From: Paludibacteraceae bacterium
Lineage (GTDB): Bacteria; Bacteroidota; Bacteroidia; Bacteroidales; Paludibacteraceae
DNA length: 11,785 nucleotides
Assembly: GCA_023227695.1 (NCBI GenBank)
Contig: JALNVE010000067.1
Location: forward strand, 1-11,785
Reading direction: 5' to 3'
The notes beneath the pieces are model-generated. The model did not search any database and was not told the DNA's origin. It saw only the letters and a list, made by a program, of their open reading frames with translations. Both the position numbers and the translations under genes were made by a program. This document shows positions 1-7,204 of this stretch, in pieces. Every line of letters starts with the position of its first letter. The stretch's first letter is position 1.

Positions 1-43
1 GCAGTACTACTTCTGCCAACGCTATTAGTTGTTTTGTTTCCAT
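1..43 (-). CDS. Possible 5' end of an unidentified gene, cut by the window edge
   Basis: An ATG at 43-41 opens 14 codons reading METKQLIALAEVVL before the window ends. It lies downstream of the tRNA terminator on the strand used by every other gene here. The product cannot be identified from so little, and no clear ribosome binding site or phylum-type promoter precedes it. The same bases also lie in an open plus-strand frame (1-105, stop TGA at 103-105) that would encode a hydrophobic C-terminus ending in SPLNFY. At most one of these is likely to be real, and the window alone does not decide which. Confidence 0.3.
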   Translation of the reverse strand, partial: METKQLIALAEVVL

Positions 44-115
44 GGTATAGAAACGTTGATACTTGGTTTTTTATGATATTTCTTTCCCCACTAAATTTCT
101 ACTGACCCCAACTTT

Positions 116-141
116 CCAATTAGTCCAGTTGGATTAATTGG
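116..141. repeat. 11-bp inverted repeat between left-edge ORF and tRNA terminator
   Basis: Arms 116-126 and 131-141 pair over 11 positions with one G:T wobble, around a 4-base AGTT loop. It has no T-tract on either strand, so it is not a classical intrinsic terminator. A second short hairpin (143-148 with 153-158, GAAA loop when read on the minus strand) follows at once. The pair could be leader RNA structure for a minus-strand gene starting at 43, or a 3' structure for a plus-strand gene ending at 105. Confidence 0.5.
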
Positions 142-159
142 TTGCCCCTTTCGGGGCAT

Positions 160-184
160 AAAAAAAGCGGCTTTGTAAGCCGCT
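160..184 (-). terminator. Intrinsic terminator of tRNA-Gln
   Basis: On the minus strand an 8-bp perfect stem (arms 177-184 and 166-173, 3-base loop, GC-rich core GCGGC/GCCGC) is followed by a run of six or seven T residues at 160-166. It starts six bases after the tRNA discriminator position, so it should define the 3' end of the tRNA precursor. Confidence 0.9.
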
Positions 185-189
185 CTATG

Positions 190-260
190 TTGTCTCGCCA
201 GGACTCGAACCCGGACAAGCAGTGCCAGAAACTGATGTGCTACCATTACACCACGAGACA
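190..260 (-). tRNA. tRNA-Gln, anticodon CUG
   Basis: The minus strand folds as a complete cloverleaf. The acceptor stem TGTCTCG/CGAGACA is 7 bp and fully paired, the D arm is GTGT-AATGGTA-GCAC, and the T arm is CCGGG-TTCGAGT-CCTGG. The anticodon loop TTCTGGC places CTG at 228-226, reading CAG codons for glutamine. The U1-A72 first pair suits tRNA-Gln. CCA is not encoded (the bases after the discriminator are CAT), so the CCA-adding enzyme is needed. Two oddities are an A at discriminator position 73, where E. coli tRNA-Gln has G, and a U:C mismatch at the top of the anticodon stem (27-43). It has its own promoter and terminator and so is transcribed singly. Confidence 0.93.
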
Positions 261-289
261 ATCACTATCATTCATTTCTGAATTGCGAT

Positions 290-321
290 GCAAAGGTAAG
301 TATTTTGGCGAAACCCACAAA
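290..321 (-). promoter_or_regulatory. Bacteroidota-type promoter for tRNA-Gln
   Basis: The minus strand carries TACCTTTGC at 298-290, an exact match to the TAnnTTTGY -7 element used by the primary sigma factor of Bacteroidota. A TTTG -33 element sits at 321-318, with exactly 19 bases between the two. Transcription would start near 283-285, leaving a 5' leader of about 24 bases to be trimmed from the tRNA. This is the strongest promoter in the window and good evidence for the phylum. Confidence 0.8.
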
Positions 322-439
322 AAATTCGAACCATATTTTTGCGTGATCTCATCAAAAATTTCCGTTTTTTCAAGTCTTTCCGAATATCCATCAAATCTAC
401 TCTCCACTCTTATCGTCTTTAAGACAAAAAAACTTGAGA

Positions 440-1054
440 TTAAAAATCTGTCAACCGATAGATGAAATTTTGGAAAGAGCCAGGAATGGCAATCATAGTG
501 AAAAAAATTCCGAATATAGCTCCCGTAAGATGAGCCTCATGCCCTATTCCGTCGCTCTCTTTATCTGACATATAATAGGAATACCAAATATAAAGACCTC
601 CGAAAACAATGCCTGGGATTGGTAACGCAAAAAAGAGATACAGCTTATTCCAAGGATCCAAGAATATGAAAGAGAACACCACCGCACTAACAGCACCCGA
701 AGCTCCTACCGCATTGTAAAACGGATTATCACGATGCTTACGCAACGAGACAACGGACGATAACGGCAACGCAAGCACATACATCAAAAGATAGGCGTAC
801 TTGCCTCCAATCGCGTTATAGGAGTAATAAAGCTCCACAATCTGTCCAAAAGAATAGAGCACAAGCATGTTTACTATCAGATGCATCCAACCACCATGAA
901 TCAAGCCATGCGAAAACAATCGATAATACTGTTTACGATGCCACACTTCATACGCGTTGAACATTAAACGTGAGAACACATCGCTATTCTGAAATGCATA
1001 AATTGAGACTCCGCATGTCAGAAACAAAAGAATCATATTTATCGTTAAGCTCAT
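440..1054 (-). CDS. Rhomboid family intramembrane serine protease
   Basis: A 204-residue integral membrane protein with about six hydrophobic segments, the minimal bacterial rhomboid layout. Counting from the ATG at 1054, the family hallmarks are the HxxxN pair in the second segment (H58, N62), the catalytic serine in GASG (S119) and the catalytic histidine in the last segment (H175, context HEAHLTGA). Rhomboids cleave membrane proteins within or next to transmembrane helices using this Ser-His dyad; the substrate here is unknown. An upstream TTG at 1087 is in frame, but the ATG is preferred because the TTG lies directly against the preceding terminator's T-tract. The gene follows that terminator, so it is probably independent of the polysaccharide locus. 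The 179 bases between its stop and the tRNA hold the tRNA promoter and no convincing terminator. Confidence 0.93.
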   Translation of the reverse strand: MSLTINMILLFLTCGVSIYAFQNSDVFSRLMFNAYEVWHRKQYYRLFSHGLIHGGWMHLIVNMLVLYSFGQIVELYYSYNAIGGKYAYLLMYVLALPLSSVVSLRKHRDNPFYNAVGASGAVSAVVFSFIFLDPWNKLYLFFALPIPGIVFGGLYIWYSYYMSDKESDGIGHEAHLTGAIFGIFFTMIAIPGSFQNFIYRLTDF

Positions 1055-1080
1055 ATCAAATCTTACATTCAAACATTTAT

Positions 1081-1139
1081 AAAACAAAAAGGTTCACCCC
1101 CTTCTTTTCATCAAAAAATGAAATTCGGGAGTTGAACCT
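1081..1139 (-). terminator. Terminator closing the polysaccharide locus
   Basis: On the minus strand AGGTTCA (1139-1133) pairs with TGAACCT (1096-1090). The stem is extended inward by a C-run against a G-run with a small bulge, and an inner ATTTCAT/ATGAAA stem closes the loop. The hairpin is followed by TTTTTGTTTT at 1090-1081. It sits 17 bases past the stop of the dehydrogenase gene and before the rhomboid gene, separating the two transcription units. Confidence 0.8.
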
Positions 1140-1155
1140 ATCTATTTGAAATACA

Positions 1156-2190
1156 TTATTTAGACGACTTCTTTTTTAACCACTGAGCGTCACGAACTTG
1201 ATAAATTCTTTCAATGATATCAATCACCTTCAAGCCCTCCAATACATTTGTTGTTATAGAACATTTCTGCTCAAGTTTTTCCACTACATTCTGAATAACA
1301 AGGTGATGATTTTGAGCAGATCCTTTGTAAGCCCCATAATCATTTGGTGGATTGGATGGTGCCAACTCCGGCATATCATAATCCTTGATGTGGCAATAAA
1401 CCACCTCGTTCATATATTGACCAGCCACCTTGATCGTTCCCTTTTCACCGACAATTGTAATGCTACTCTCCAAGTTAGTATCCCATACAGCCGTAGAATA
1501 GTTCAAAGAACCCATTCCTCCATTGACAAAGTCGAAAGTAACGACGCCGCTATCCTCAAAATCAGTAAGGTCGTGATGTGAAAAATCCTTGAAATCACCT
1601 CTGATGTTGGCAATATCACCAAACAACCAATACATAATATCGATGAAATGGGAGAATTGAGTGAACAGTGTACCACCATCCAACTTATGATCGCCATGCC
1701 AATTGCCTGGTTTATAGTAACGATCGTCCCTATTCCAATAGCAATTCAACTGAACCATATAGATATCGCCCAAAATGTTATCAGTAACCACCTCCTTCAA
1801 CCATACTGATGGCGGAGAGTAACGGTTCTGCATGACACAGAACACATGCTTAGAAACCTCCAACGATTTGAAAACAATCATCTCTGCGTCTTTTTTAGAC
1901 AACGCAATAGGTTTCTCTATCACTACGTGGTGTTTTTTTGCCAATGCCTTGATTGCATATTCGGCATGAAAACCGTTGGGTGTACAGATATTAACCACAT
2001 CAATGTCTATACCCAAATTGAGCATATCATCAATACTACTAAAGTATGGAACGTCAAGGTCCTTAAGACCTAACTCCTCTTTTGGTAAGACATCACATAC
2101 TGCCACCAACTCGGCTTCTGGATTCCTACGTATCATCTCAGCATGTCGTTTTCCGATATGACCTTGACCAACAACTGCAAATTTTATCAT
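1156..2190 (-). CDS. wbpB: UDP-GlcNAc uronate 3-dehydrogenase, Gfo/Idh/MocA family (WbpB/WlbA-like)
   Basis: A 344-residue cytoplasmic NAD-dependent oxidoreductase. The N-terminal Rossmann domain has a GQGHIG nucleotide loop at residues 8-13 and the family EKP motif at 92-94 with K93 as the catalytic lysine. The C-terminal sugar-binding domain carries a GGTLFTQFSHFID segment (172-184) with the conserved His181 and Asp184. In the WbpB/WlbA subfamily the enzyme oxidises C3 of UDP-N-acetylglucosaminuronic acid to the 3-keto sugar, the substrate for the aminotransferase encoded two genes upstream. The pairing with adjacent wbpD- and wbpE-like genes is what narrows this broad family to that reaction. 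Its ATG follows the acetyltransferase stop by 4 bases, and it is the last gene before the locus terminator. Specificity is inferred from context; another NDP-sugar 3-dehydrogenase role is possible. Confidence 0.88.
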   Translation of the reverse strand: MIKFAVVGQGHIGKRHAEMIRRNPEAELVAVCDVLPKEELGLKDLDVPYFSSIDDMLNLGIDIDVVNICTPNGFHAEYAIKALAKKHHVVIEKPIALSKKDAEMIVFKSLEVSKHVFCVMQNRYSPPSVWLKEVVTDNILGDIYMVQLNCYWNRDDRYYKPGNWHGDHKLDGGTLFTQFSHFIDIMYWLFGDIANIRGDFKDFSHHDLTDFEDSGVVTFDFVNGGMGSLNYSTAVWDTNLESSITIVGEKGTIKVAGQYMNEVVYCHIKDYDMPELAPSNPPNDYGAYKGSAQNHHLVIQNVVEKLEQKCSITTNVLEGLKVIDIIERIYQVRDAQWLKKKSSK

Positions 2191-2194
2191 GCTT

Positions 2195-2809
2195 CTACTT
2201 ATTTTCTATTTTGATCTCATAAACATTATCTTCTCGTAGTTCGTATATTTGACCCGTATCAGGGCAAACAGCTTTGTTATCACTTCCAAAATCCAACTTG
2301 TTACCATAAGCGCTCACCCATCCTATTTGACGGGCAGGATTCCCCACAATGAGAGAATATGGCTTTACGGGCTTAGTCACCACCGAACCGGCACCAATCA
2401 TGGCATACTCACCAATCTCGTTTCCGCAGACTACCGTAGCATTTGCTCCGATGGTCGCACCTCGGCGCACAATGGTCTTCTGATATTCCGATTTACGGCA
2501 GACATGGCTTCTTGGATTAATGACGTTCGTAAAAACCATCGAAGGTCCCAAAAAAACGTCATCCTCACAAATAACACCCGTATATATGGAAACATTGTTC
2601 TGTACCTTTACATTTCGTCCCAAGACAACCTCTGGCGAGATGACGACATTCTGTCCTATATTACAATCTTCACCAATAATACAACCCGACATGATGTGCG
2701 AAAAATGCCATATTTTTGTTCCCTTTCCTATCGTGCAGCCATCATCTACAACAGACGTAGGATGCGAAAAATACTCCCCGTCCATATCGTTTCCTTTATT
2801 AGTTATCAT
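2195..2809 (-). CDS. wbpD: UDP-2-acetamido-3-amino-2,3-dideoxyglucuronate N-acetyltransferase (WbpD/WlbB-like)
   Basis: A 204-residue left-handed beta-helix acyltransferase with hexapeptide repeats from about residue 17 to 158. It has segments characteristic of WbpD/WlbB: TKIWHFSHI (31-39), KVQNNVSIY (68-76), GPSMVFTNV (88-96) and NPARQIGW (157-164). It is expected to transfer acetyl from acetyl-CoA to the 3-amino group formed by the aminotransferase, giving UDP-2,3-diacetamido-2,3-dideoxyglucuronate. The chosen ATG (2809) overlaps the upstream stop as ATGA, suggesting translational coupling. A second in-frame ATG at 2785 has AAAGGA eight bases before it and gives the N-terminus more usual for the family, so it may be the true start. 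A C-terminal tail of about 40 residues beyond the helix contains a lone cysteine in a CPDTGQIYEL segment. Confidence 0.9.
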   Translation of the reverse strand: MITNKGNDMDGEYFSHPTSVVDDGCTIGKGTKIWHFSHIMSGCIIGEDCNIGQNVVISPEVVLGRNVKVQNNVSIYTGVICEDDVFLGPSMVFTNVINPRSHVCRKSEYQKTIVRRGATIGANATVVCGNEIGEYAMIGAGSVVTKPVKPYSLIVGNPARQIGWVSAYGNKLDFGSDNKAVCPDTGQIYELREDNVYEIKIENK

Positions 2810-3948
2810 TTTCTACACTCTTCTATTAAATGGCAAACGTTATCTGTGATATAAGCAAGTTGTTCATTATCCAATTCGGTATGCATAGGCAAAGACAATA
2901 CCGTCTGAGACAATTTTTCTGAAACAGGAAAATCACCACGCTTATAACGCTCGTCCAAATATGCCTTTTGTAAATGTAACGGAATTGGATAATAAACCAT
3001 GGAAGGAATACCCTTTTCATCTAATTTTTTACTTAAAAGATCTCGATCCACGGATTCATCCAAACAGATGGTATACTGATGGAATACATGCGTTGATTTG
3101 GAGCCGCAGACAGGAGTCTTTATCCATGAGCAGTTTGCAAATGCTTTATTGTAAAAATCAGCAGCGGCCTGTCTCCTTTTCGTATAATCATTCAGATATT
3201 TCAACTTCACACATAATACTGCCGCCTGAATACTGTCCAGACGCGAGTTAACGCCAATCTTATCATGATGGTAACGAACTACCATTCCATGGTTGGCGAT
3301 GCAACGCGCTTCAGCAGCCAAGTTGTCATCGTTAGTGAAGATTGCTCCACCGTCACCATAACAGCCCAAATTTTTGGAAGGGAAAAAGGATGTACAACCC
3401 ATATTGCCCATACAGCCAGACATACAGACACGACCGTCAGAAAACGTATATTCGGAGTTGATGGACTGACAGGCATCCTCCACCAAATAAAGATGATGTT
3501 TGGCAGCCAATTCAAGGATCCCTTCCATTTCTGCGTTCTGTCCAAAAAGATGAACGGGAACAATCGCTTTCGTTTTAGGTGTTATCGCCTTTTCAACACT
3601 TTCTAAAGACATGCAGAAAGTGTCTGGGTCCACATCCACCACTACGGGTGTAAGGCCTAAGAGAGCCACCACTTCAGCGGTAGCTATAAAAGTAAACGTT
3701 GGAGTAATCACCTCATCGCCCCTTTTCAATCCAAGAGACATTAGGGAAATCTGCAATGCATCGGTTCCGTTGCCTACCGGAATGACATGCTTCACGCCTA
3801 GAAAGCGCTCCAAATCTTTCTGAAACTCTGTGACTTTCGGTCCTTTTACAAAAAATGCAGTTTCAATAACCTCTTGAATTCCGGCATCAACCTCCGATTT
3901 TATTCTATCGTATTGACTTTTTACGTCAACCATTTGAATCTTTTTCAT
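2806..3948 (-). CDS. wbpE: PLP-dependent 3-keto sugar aminotransferase (WbpE/WlbC-like, DegT/DnrJ/EryC1 family)
   Basis: A 380-residue cytoplasmic aminotransferase of the usual family length. The fold-type I PLP site is visible: GNGTDAL (59-65) for phosphate contact, VEDACQ with Asp158 for the pyridine nitrogen, and SFFPSKNLG with the Schiff-base Lys192, followed by GDGGA. The TSFFPSKNLGCYGDGG stretch is typical of WbpE/WlbC enzymes, which transfer the amino group of glutamate to UDP-3-keto-GlcNAc uronate. The product passes to the acetyltransferase encoded next, whose start overlaps this stop. An odd feature is a cysteine cluster just ahead of the active-site lysine (C160, C175, C179, C185). 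A 52-base gap separates it from the upstream Wzi-like gene, with no clear promoter. Confidence 0.9.
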   Translation of the reverse strand: MKKIQMVDVKSQYDRIKSEVDAGIQEVIETAFFVKGPKVTEFQKDLERFLGVKHVIPVGNGTDALQISLMSLGLKRGDEVITPTFTFIATAEVVALLGLTPVVVDVDPDTFCMSLESVEKAITPKTKAIVPVHLFGQNAEMEGILELAAKHHLYLVEDACQSINSEYTFSDGRVCMSGCMGNMGCTSFFPSKNLGCYGDGGAIFTNDDNLAAEARCIANHGMVVRYHHDKIGVNSRLDSIQAAVLCVKLKYLNDYTKRRQAAADFYNKAFANCSWIKTPVCGSKSTHVFHQYTICLDESVDRDLLSKKLDEKGIPSMVYYPIPLHLQKAYLDERYKRGDFPVSEKLSQTVLSLPMHTELDNEQLAYITDNVCHLIEECRK

Positions 3949-4000
3949 ACAACACCAATAAGTAAATTCAATCAGACTTTATTTTCTTTTAATACCAAAA

Positions 4001-5692
4001 TTAAAAATAATAATTCAAACCAAAATTGAAATTCGTATTTTTTCCTTGATAGAATTTTGGTGTGTATAAATTAAGATACTCCTGAGAAGAGAGTCTTATT
4101 TCGTTATACTCCTCTTTCAATTTAACATCGTAACCCTTTATGTCGGTAAGAGAAACTCCGAAGTTGATATAAAGGTTCGTCAAACACAAATAACGGAAGT
4201 CCAGTGACAACGTGTTGTTTGTCCAGGTTTTATCTTGCATAACAGGCGTATTAATCGCCGTTTTTCCATCCAAATAAGGATAATCATTAAAGTGTTGTGC
4301 ATTTGAGAAAGAGGCCTTTACATGGAATGTTGAGAATGGCTTATATGTCATTGCCAAATACAACTCTCTTGAGTTATCGCCAAGATAATGTCCTAATCCG
4401 AAATCATTACATGCAAATGTCGTATTCAGCAGTCTATGCTTATATGTGATAGGTAATGTGTAAGTATACTCACCCGTTACGGAAAGATTCTTAAGCGGGT
4501 AATTATCCAAATTAGCACCAGCCTTAAAACTGCTGAAATTATGTTCGTCGTTAAACCAACGTTCTACGCTCAATTCATCGACAAAAATAGAGGCATACAG
4601 ATGTAAATGTTTGATGTTTCTGGAACTGAGATTCAAGAACATCTGTGAATTCTGATTTTCAGAGCCCATTGTAGATGAATGGTCTATCGATTTATAGAAC
4701 ATGATTGGGATCAAATAACCCGCTTTAACCGAGCGTTCTGCGTAAACGATAGAGTTTCCTAAGCCAATATTCAGACCACGTACTGGAGTGATTGTTATCA
4801 TGTTAGCTGCAATGTATTTATTTCTGTAACGGTAACGGAGTTCATTATCCTCACCTACATAATAATCGGTGGAATCGATTACATTTGAAGTTAAGAAGCC
4901 ATGAATATAATTCAGTTCGAACCATTTAGCTGGCTTGATATTGAAAACAATCATTGGGAAAGATGGCGTACGACCCGAAAGAATATTCGAACCATTGTAA
5001 TTATCACCCCAAATAACATGATTCTTTACCAAACCTAGATTACCCCATTTCCATGCGTATGTAATACCACCACGCATCTCGCTGAAATCGGCACTTTTAC
5101 CATCGTTTGTACGTTTGTATGCACCGCCAACGGTCTTTGTCAAATAAGTTGGCTCTGCCATAATTTCCTTTTGTAAATGATTGTCTCTCAAACTTCCGTA
5201 GATAGCGAAATTATCACCCACCATACCGATGAATTCACCTCCCCAATAACGCTGATAAGGAGTTCCGTTAGCGTTATGTTGAGCCGTTACACCGAGAATC
5301 GGATTTATCCTTGCTCTGAACAAACTATCCTTGTAATAAAAAGCTGGCGGCAAAACGGCCAGTGAGATATCGTTTCTTTTAATCAGATTCCAACGAGCAT
5401 TCTGAGGTAATTCGTTACGTTCTAAGCAATAACCCTTCATAAAGAAAGCCAGTTCTTTCTGCTGCCTGCGGTTCAACTGGTCCTTTACCGCCTCCAATTC
5501 CAATAACTTGTCTGAAATGAACTCTTTACTATACGGTTTCACCGCCGAATTCAACTCAATGAACTTCTCTCCCGCCATTTCATCCAAGAATTCATAGACC
5601 GCCACATTGGCAACATCCTCTACTACATATTGAGCAGTCAGATTCATACCCAACGCGAACAAAATAACTAAAATCGAACAAATTTTCTTCAT
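4001..5692 (-). CDS. Capsule assembly Wzi-family outer-membrane beta-barrel
   Basis: A 563-residue exported protein. The N-terminus is a classical signal peptide (KK, hydrophobic core, predicted cleavage after LTA at residue 20). Residues 27-90 form a charged, likely helical periplasmic segment (VYEFLDEMA..., VKPYS) common in Bacteroidota Wzi-like proteins. The rest is alternating aromatic/polar strands typical of a beta-barrel, including a WGDNYNGSNILSGR segment (228-241), ending in a terminal phenylalanine as outer-membrane barrels do. Wzi proteins help bind or organise capsular polysaccharide at the surface. The gene lies 15 bases after the sugar transferase and upstream of the wbpEDB-like set. 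Membership of the Wzi family (Pfam Caps_assemb_Wzi type) is judged by overall pattern, and a surface-polysaccharide role is supported by the locus. Confidence 0.85.
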   Translation of the reverse strand: MKKICSILVILFALGMNLTAQYVVEDVANVAVYEFLDEMAGEKFIELNSAVKPYSKEFISDKLLELEAVKDQLNRRQQKELAFFMKGYCLERNELPQNARWNLIKRNDISLAVLPPAFYYKDSLFRARINPILGVTAQHNANGTPYQRYWGGEFIGMVGDNFAIYGSLRDNHLQKEIMAEPTYLTKTVGGAYKRTNDGKSADFSEMRGGITYAWKWGNLGLVKNHVIWGDNYNGSNILSGRTPSFPMIVFNIKPAKWFELNYIHGFLTSNVIDSTDYYVGEDNELRYRYRNKYIAANMITITPVRGLNIGLGNSIVYAERSVKAGYLIPIMFYKSIDHSSTMGSENQNSQMFLNLSSRNIKHLHLYASIFVDELSVERWFNDEHNFSSFKAGANLDNYPLKNLSVTGEYTYTLPITYKHRLLNTTFACNDFGLGHYLGDNSRELYLAMTYKPFSTFHVKASFSNAQHFNDYPYLDGKTAINTPVMQDKTWTNNTLSLDFRYLCLTNLYINFGVSLTDIKGYDVKLKEEYNEIRLSSQEYLNLYTPKFYQGKNTNFNFGLNYYF

Positions 5693-5707
5693 ACCTTACA
5701 AAAATCA

Positions 5708-7168
5708 TTAATGAGAACGAGCTCTCTTTATTACAATATTATTGAAAATCAAAAATAAGTATCTCACATCTGTAACGAATACACCTTTTGTCTGGCAACT
5801 ATTCAAATATTTCATCTCCGAAGCCTGTATTTCATCGAGAGTTTTCGGCATATCTGCATAATACGGAGGCAACATGCCCGGCTTAAATTTAGTTCTTAAA
5901 TTCTGTAATTCAGACGAATATAAACTGAAATATTGTTTGCTCAAAGGACGTACACCTACTAATTTTATATCACCCTTCAATAAATTGATCAATTGAGGCA
6001 ATTCATCCAGCCAAACTCGTCGGCAGAAAGCACCTATTCTGGTGATTCTCACATCCCTATTTATCTTTCCTCCCTCACGCAATTGGTTCTTTTTAATCAT
6101 GAACGATTGCAGATATTCGCTGTAAGGGTACATCGTACGGAACTTATACTCAGTAAACACCCTACCATTCTTTCCTATACGTTCCAATCCAATTAATGGA
6201 GAGTAGAGCAACTCTTTATAACGTTGTGGTTTACCTGTCTTTTGGAAGATAAAAAAGGTATTTCCCTCTGTTTTAAAATCATCAACAAACTCAAATCCAG
6301 CACAATATAAACGACCATAGACCTCTGTTTTTGAATAAACTCGATCAATCTTTGTATATAACTGTTGAAAGAAAGTGGCTGTCAAATAAAAGTTAGGTAA
6401 AAAGCGTTTGTACAGAACATCATAAATATAATATAGGTAATTCAATCCCCATGGCAACGCAGACAACAGACGTTGCTTTCTCGCATTTTTTGTTTCAAAA
6501 ACCCCGATGTAGTAACCTTTATCTGTTAGTTTCTCATTGGCAATTGCCAAAAAAAGATTGGGTTCCTCTATTTTGTTGAATCTCAATTCATGTACAAAAC
6601 AAGTCTTCAAATCCATCTTCATCAGTTCCGAAACCGTTGCCTTTTTCCCAAAATTTGTCAACGTATTTTCATCCACATATTTCTTAACGAAAGCCAATTG
6701 TTTAGCTGGAATACACATTGCTAGAGTCACATCCTGATTCTGAAGATTAGGCACATCATCCTTTTCTGACTTGACCGATCTGAAGTTGTAAACCAACGCA
6801 TAAACCGTCAACTCAAGCAACAGAATTATGATGGACAAAGAGTATAAAACGTTGATTGAAAACCCCTTAACACTATATAATTGGAGAACTATAATAGAGA
6901 CAAACACAGCCAAGATATCAGAATACAATATCCTAGAGAACAAGCATTTAATACCCATCATTGAAGCGGAATATTTCCATAAAACAACTCCCATCGACAA
7001 CCAAATAACCACAAAATAAACCAACAAACTGTTGTATTTTTCAAATGGATCATTGTTTGTTAAAGGGAATATACTTAGGACAATAGTATAACACGACAAA
7101 ATGATGACTAAATCAATCGCTATGCTTAAAATCCAATATAAACTTTTTCCTTTTTGAGGTTTTAACAT
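5708..7168 (-). CDS. Initiating phosphoglycosyl transferase (bacterial sugar transferase family), atypical N-terminal region
   Basis: A 486-residue membrane protein. Four hydrophobic segments occupy roughly 11-34, 47-64, 82-99 and 106-127. A soluble middle region follows (about 140-310), and then a C-terminal bacterial sugar transferase domain with LERIGKNG (328-335), KFRTM (342-346), the catalytic Asp-Glu dyad in LDELPQ (D388, E389) and the VRPLS motif (406-410). Enzymes with this domain move a phosphosugar from a UDP-sugar to undecaprenyl phosphate, starting a repeat unit at the inner membrane. The KRxxD re-entrant membrane helix that normally precedes the catalytic domain is not recognisable here; the domain is entered through KTGKPQRYKELLYSPLIGLER instead. 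It may have its own promoter in the 72-base upstream gap. The sugar substrate is not known. Confidence 0.88.
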   Translation of the reverse strand: MLKPQKGKSLYWILSIAIDLVIILSCYTIVLSIFPLTNNDPFEKYNSLLVYFVVIWLSMGVVLWKYSASMMGIKCLFSRILYSDILAVFVSIIVLQLYSVKGFSINVLYSLSIIILLLELTVYALVYNFRSVKSEKDDVPNLQNQDVTLAMCIPAKQLAFVKKYVDENTLTNFGKKATVSELMKMDLKTCFVHELRFNKIEEPNLFLAIANEKLTDKGYYIGVFETKNARKQRLLSALPWGLNYLYYIYDVLYKRFLPNFYLTATFFQQLYTKIDRVYSKTEVYGRLYCAGFEFVDDFKTEGNTFFIFQKTGKPQRYKELLYSPLIGLERIGKNGRVFTEYKFRTMYPYSEYLQSFMIKKNQLREGGKINRDVRITRIGAFCRRVWLDELPQLINLLKGDIKLVGVRPLSKQYFSLYSSELQNLRTKFKPGMLPPYYADMPKTLDEIQASEMKYLNSCQTKGVFVTDVRYLFLIFNNIVIKRARSH

Positions 7169-7195
7169 TATGTTTATCTAAGGTGCTTTTCTTAT

Positions 7196-7204
7196 GCAAA
7201 TATA
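7196..7204 (-). promoter_or_regulatory. Putative internal promoter (-7 box) before the sugar transferase gene
   Basis: The minus strand reads TATATTTGC at 7204-7196, an exact TAnnTTTGY -7 match, in the 72-base spacer upstream of the sugar transferase. Transcription would begin near 7189, about 20 bases before the ATG. No good TTTG -33 element lies at the expected distance, where the sequence is simply A/T-rich, so the call is moderate. Confidence 0.5.

Noticed and set aside
1..105. Plus-strand C-terminal coding fragment ending at TGA 103-105
   Set aside because: Hydrophobic and plausible, but it opposes every other gene and cannot be told apart from a shadow; it is recorded only as the alternative to the minus-strand start at 43.
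336..358. AT-rich dyad between rhomboid gene and tRNA promoter as a terminator
   Set aside because: The stem is short and interrupted and has no following T-tract, so it is not a convincing terminator.
142..465. Plus-strand open frame of 107 codons
   Set aside because: It runs antisense through the tRNA and its terminator and promoter; the composition is not protein-like and no family is recognisable.
1085..1087. TTG start for the rhomboid gene
   Set aside because: It lies against the terminator T-tract, and an ATG 33 bases downstream gives a normal N-terminus directly before the first membrane segment.
190..1140. tRNA as an integration site for a genomic island carrying the polysaccharide locus
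   Set aside because: No integrase gene or direct repeat of the tRNA 3' end was seen, and a rhomboid gene with its own terminator boundary lies between.
2249..2854. Plus-strand open frame of 201 codons antisense to the wbpD-like gene
   Set aside because: The minus-strand frame has clear hexapeptide acyltransferase motifs and an ATGA junction; the antisense frame is a shadow without recognisable domains.
3265..3606. Open frames antisense to or overlapping the aminotransferase gene
   Set aside because: They follow the codon pattern of the real gene in another frame and lack recognisable motifs.
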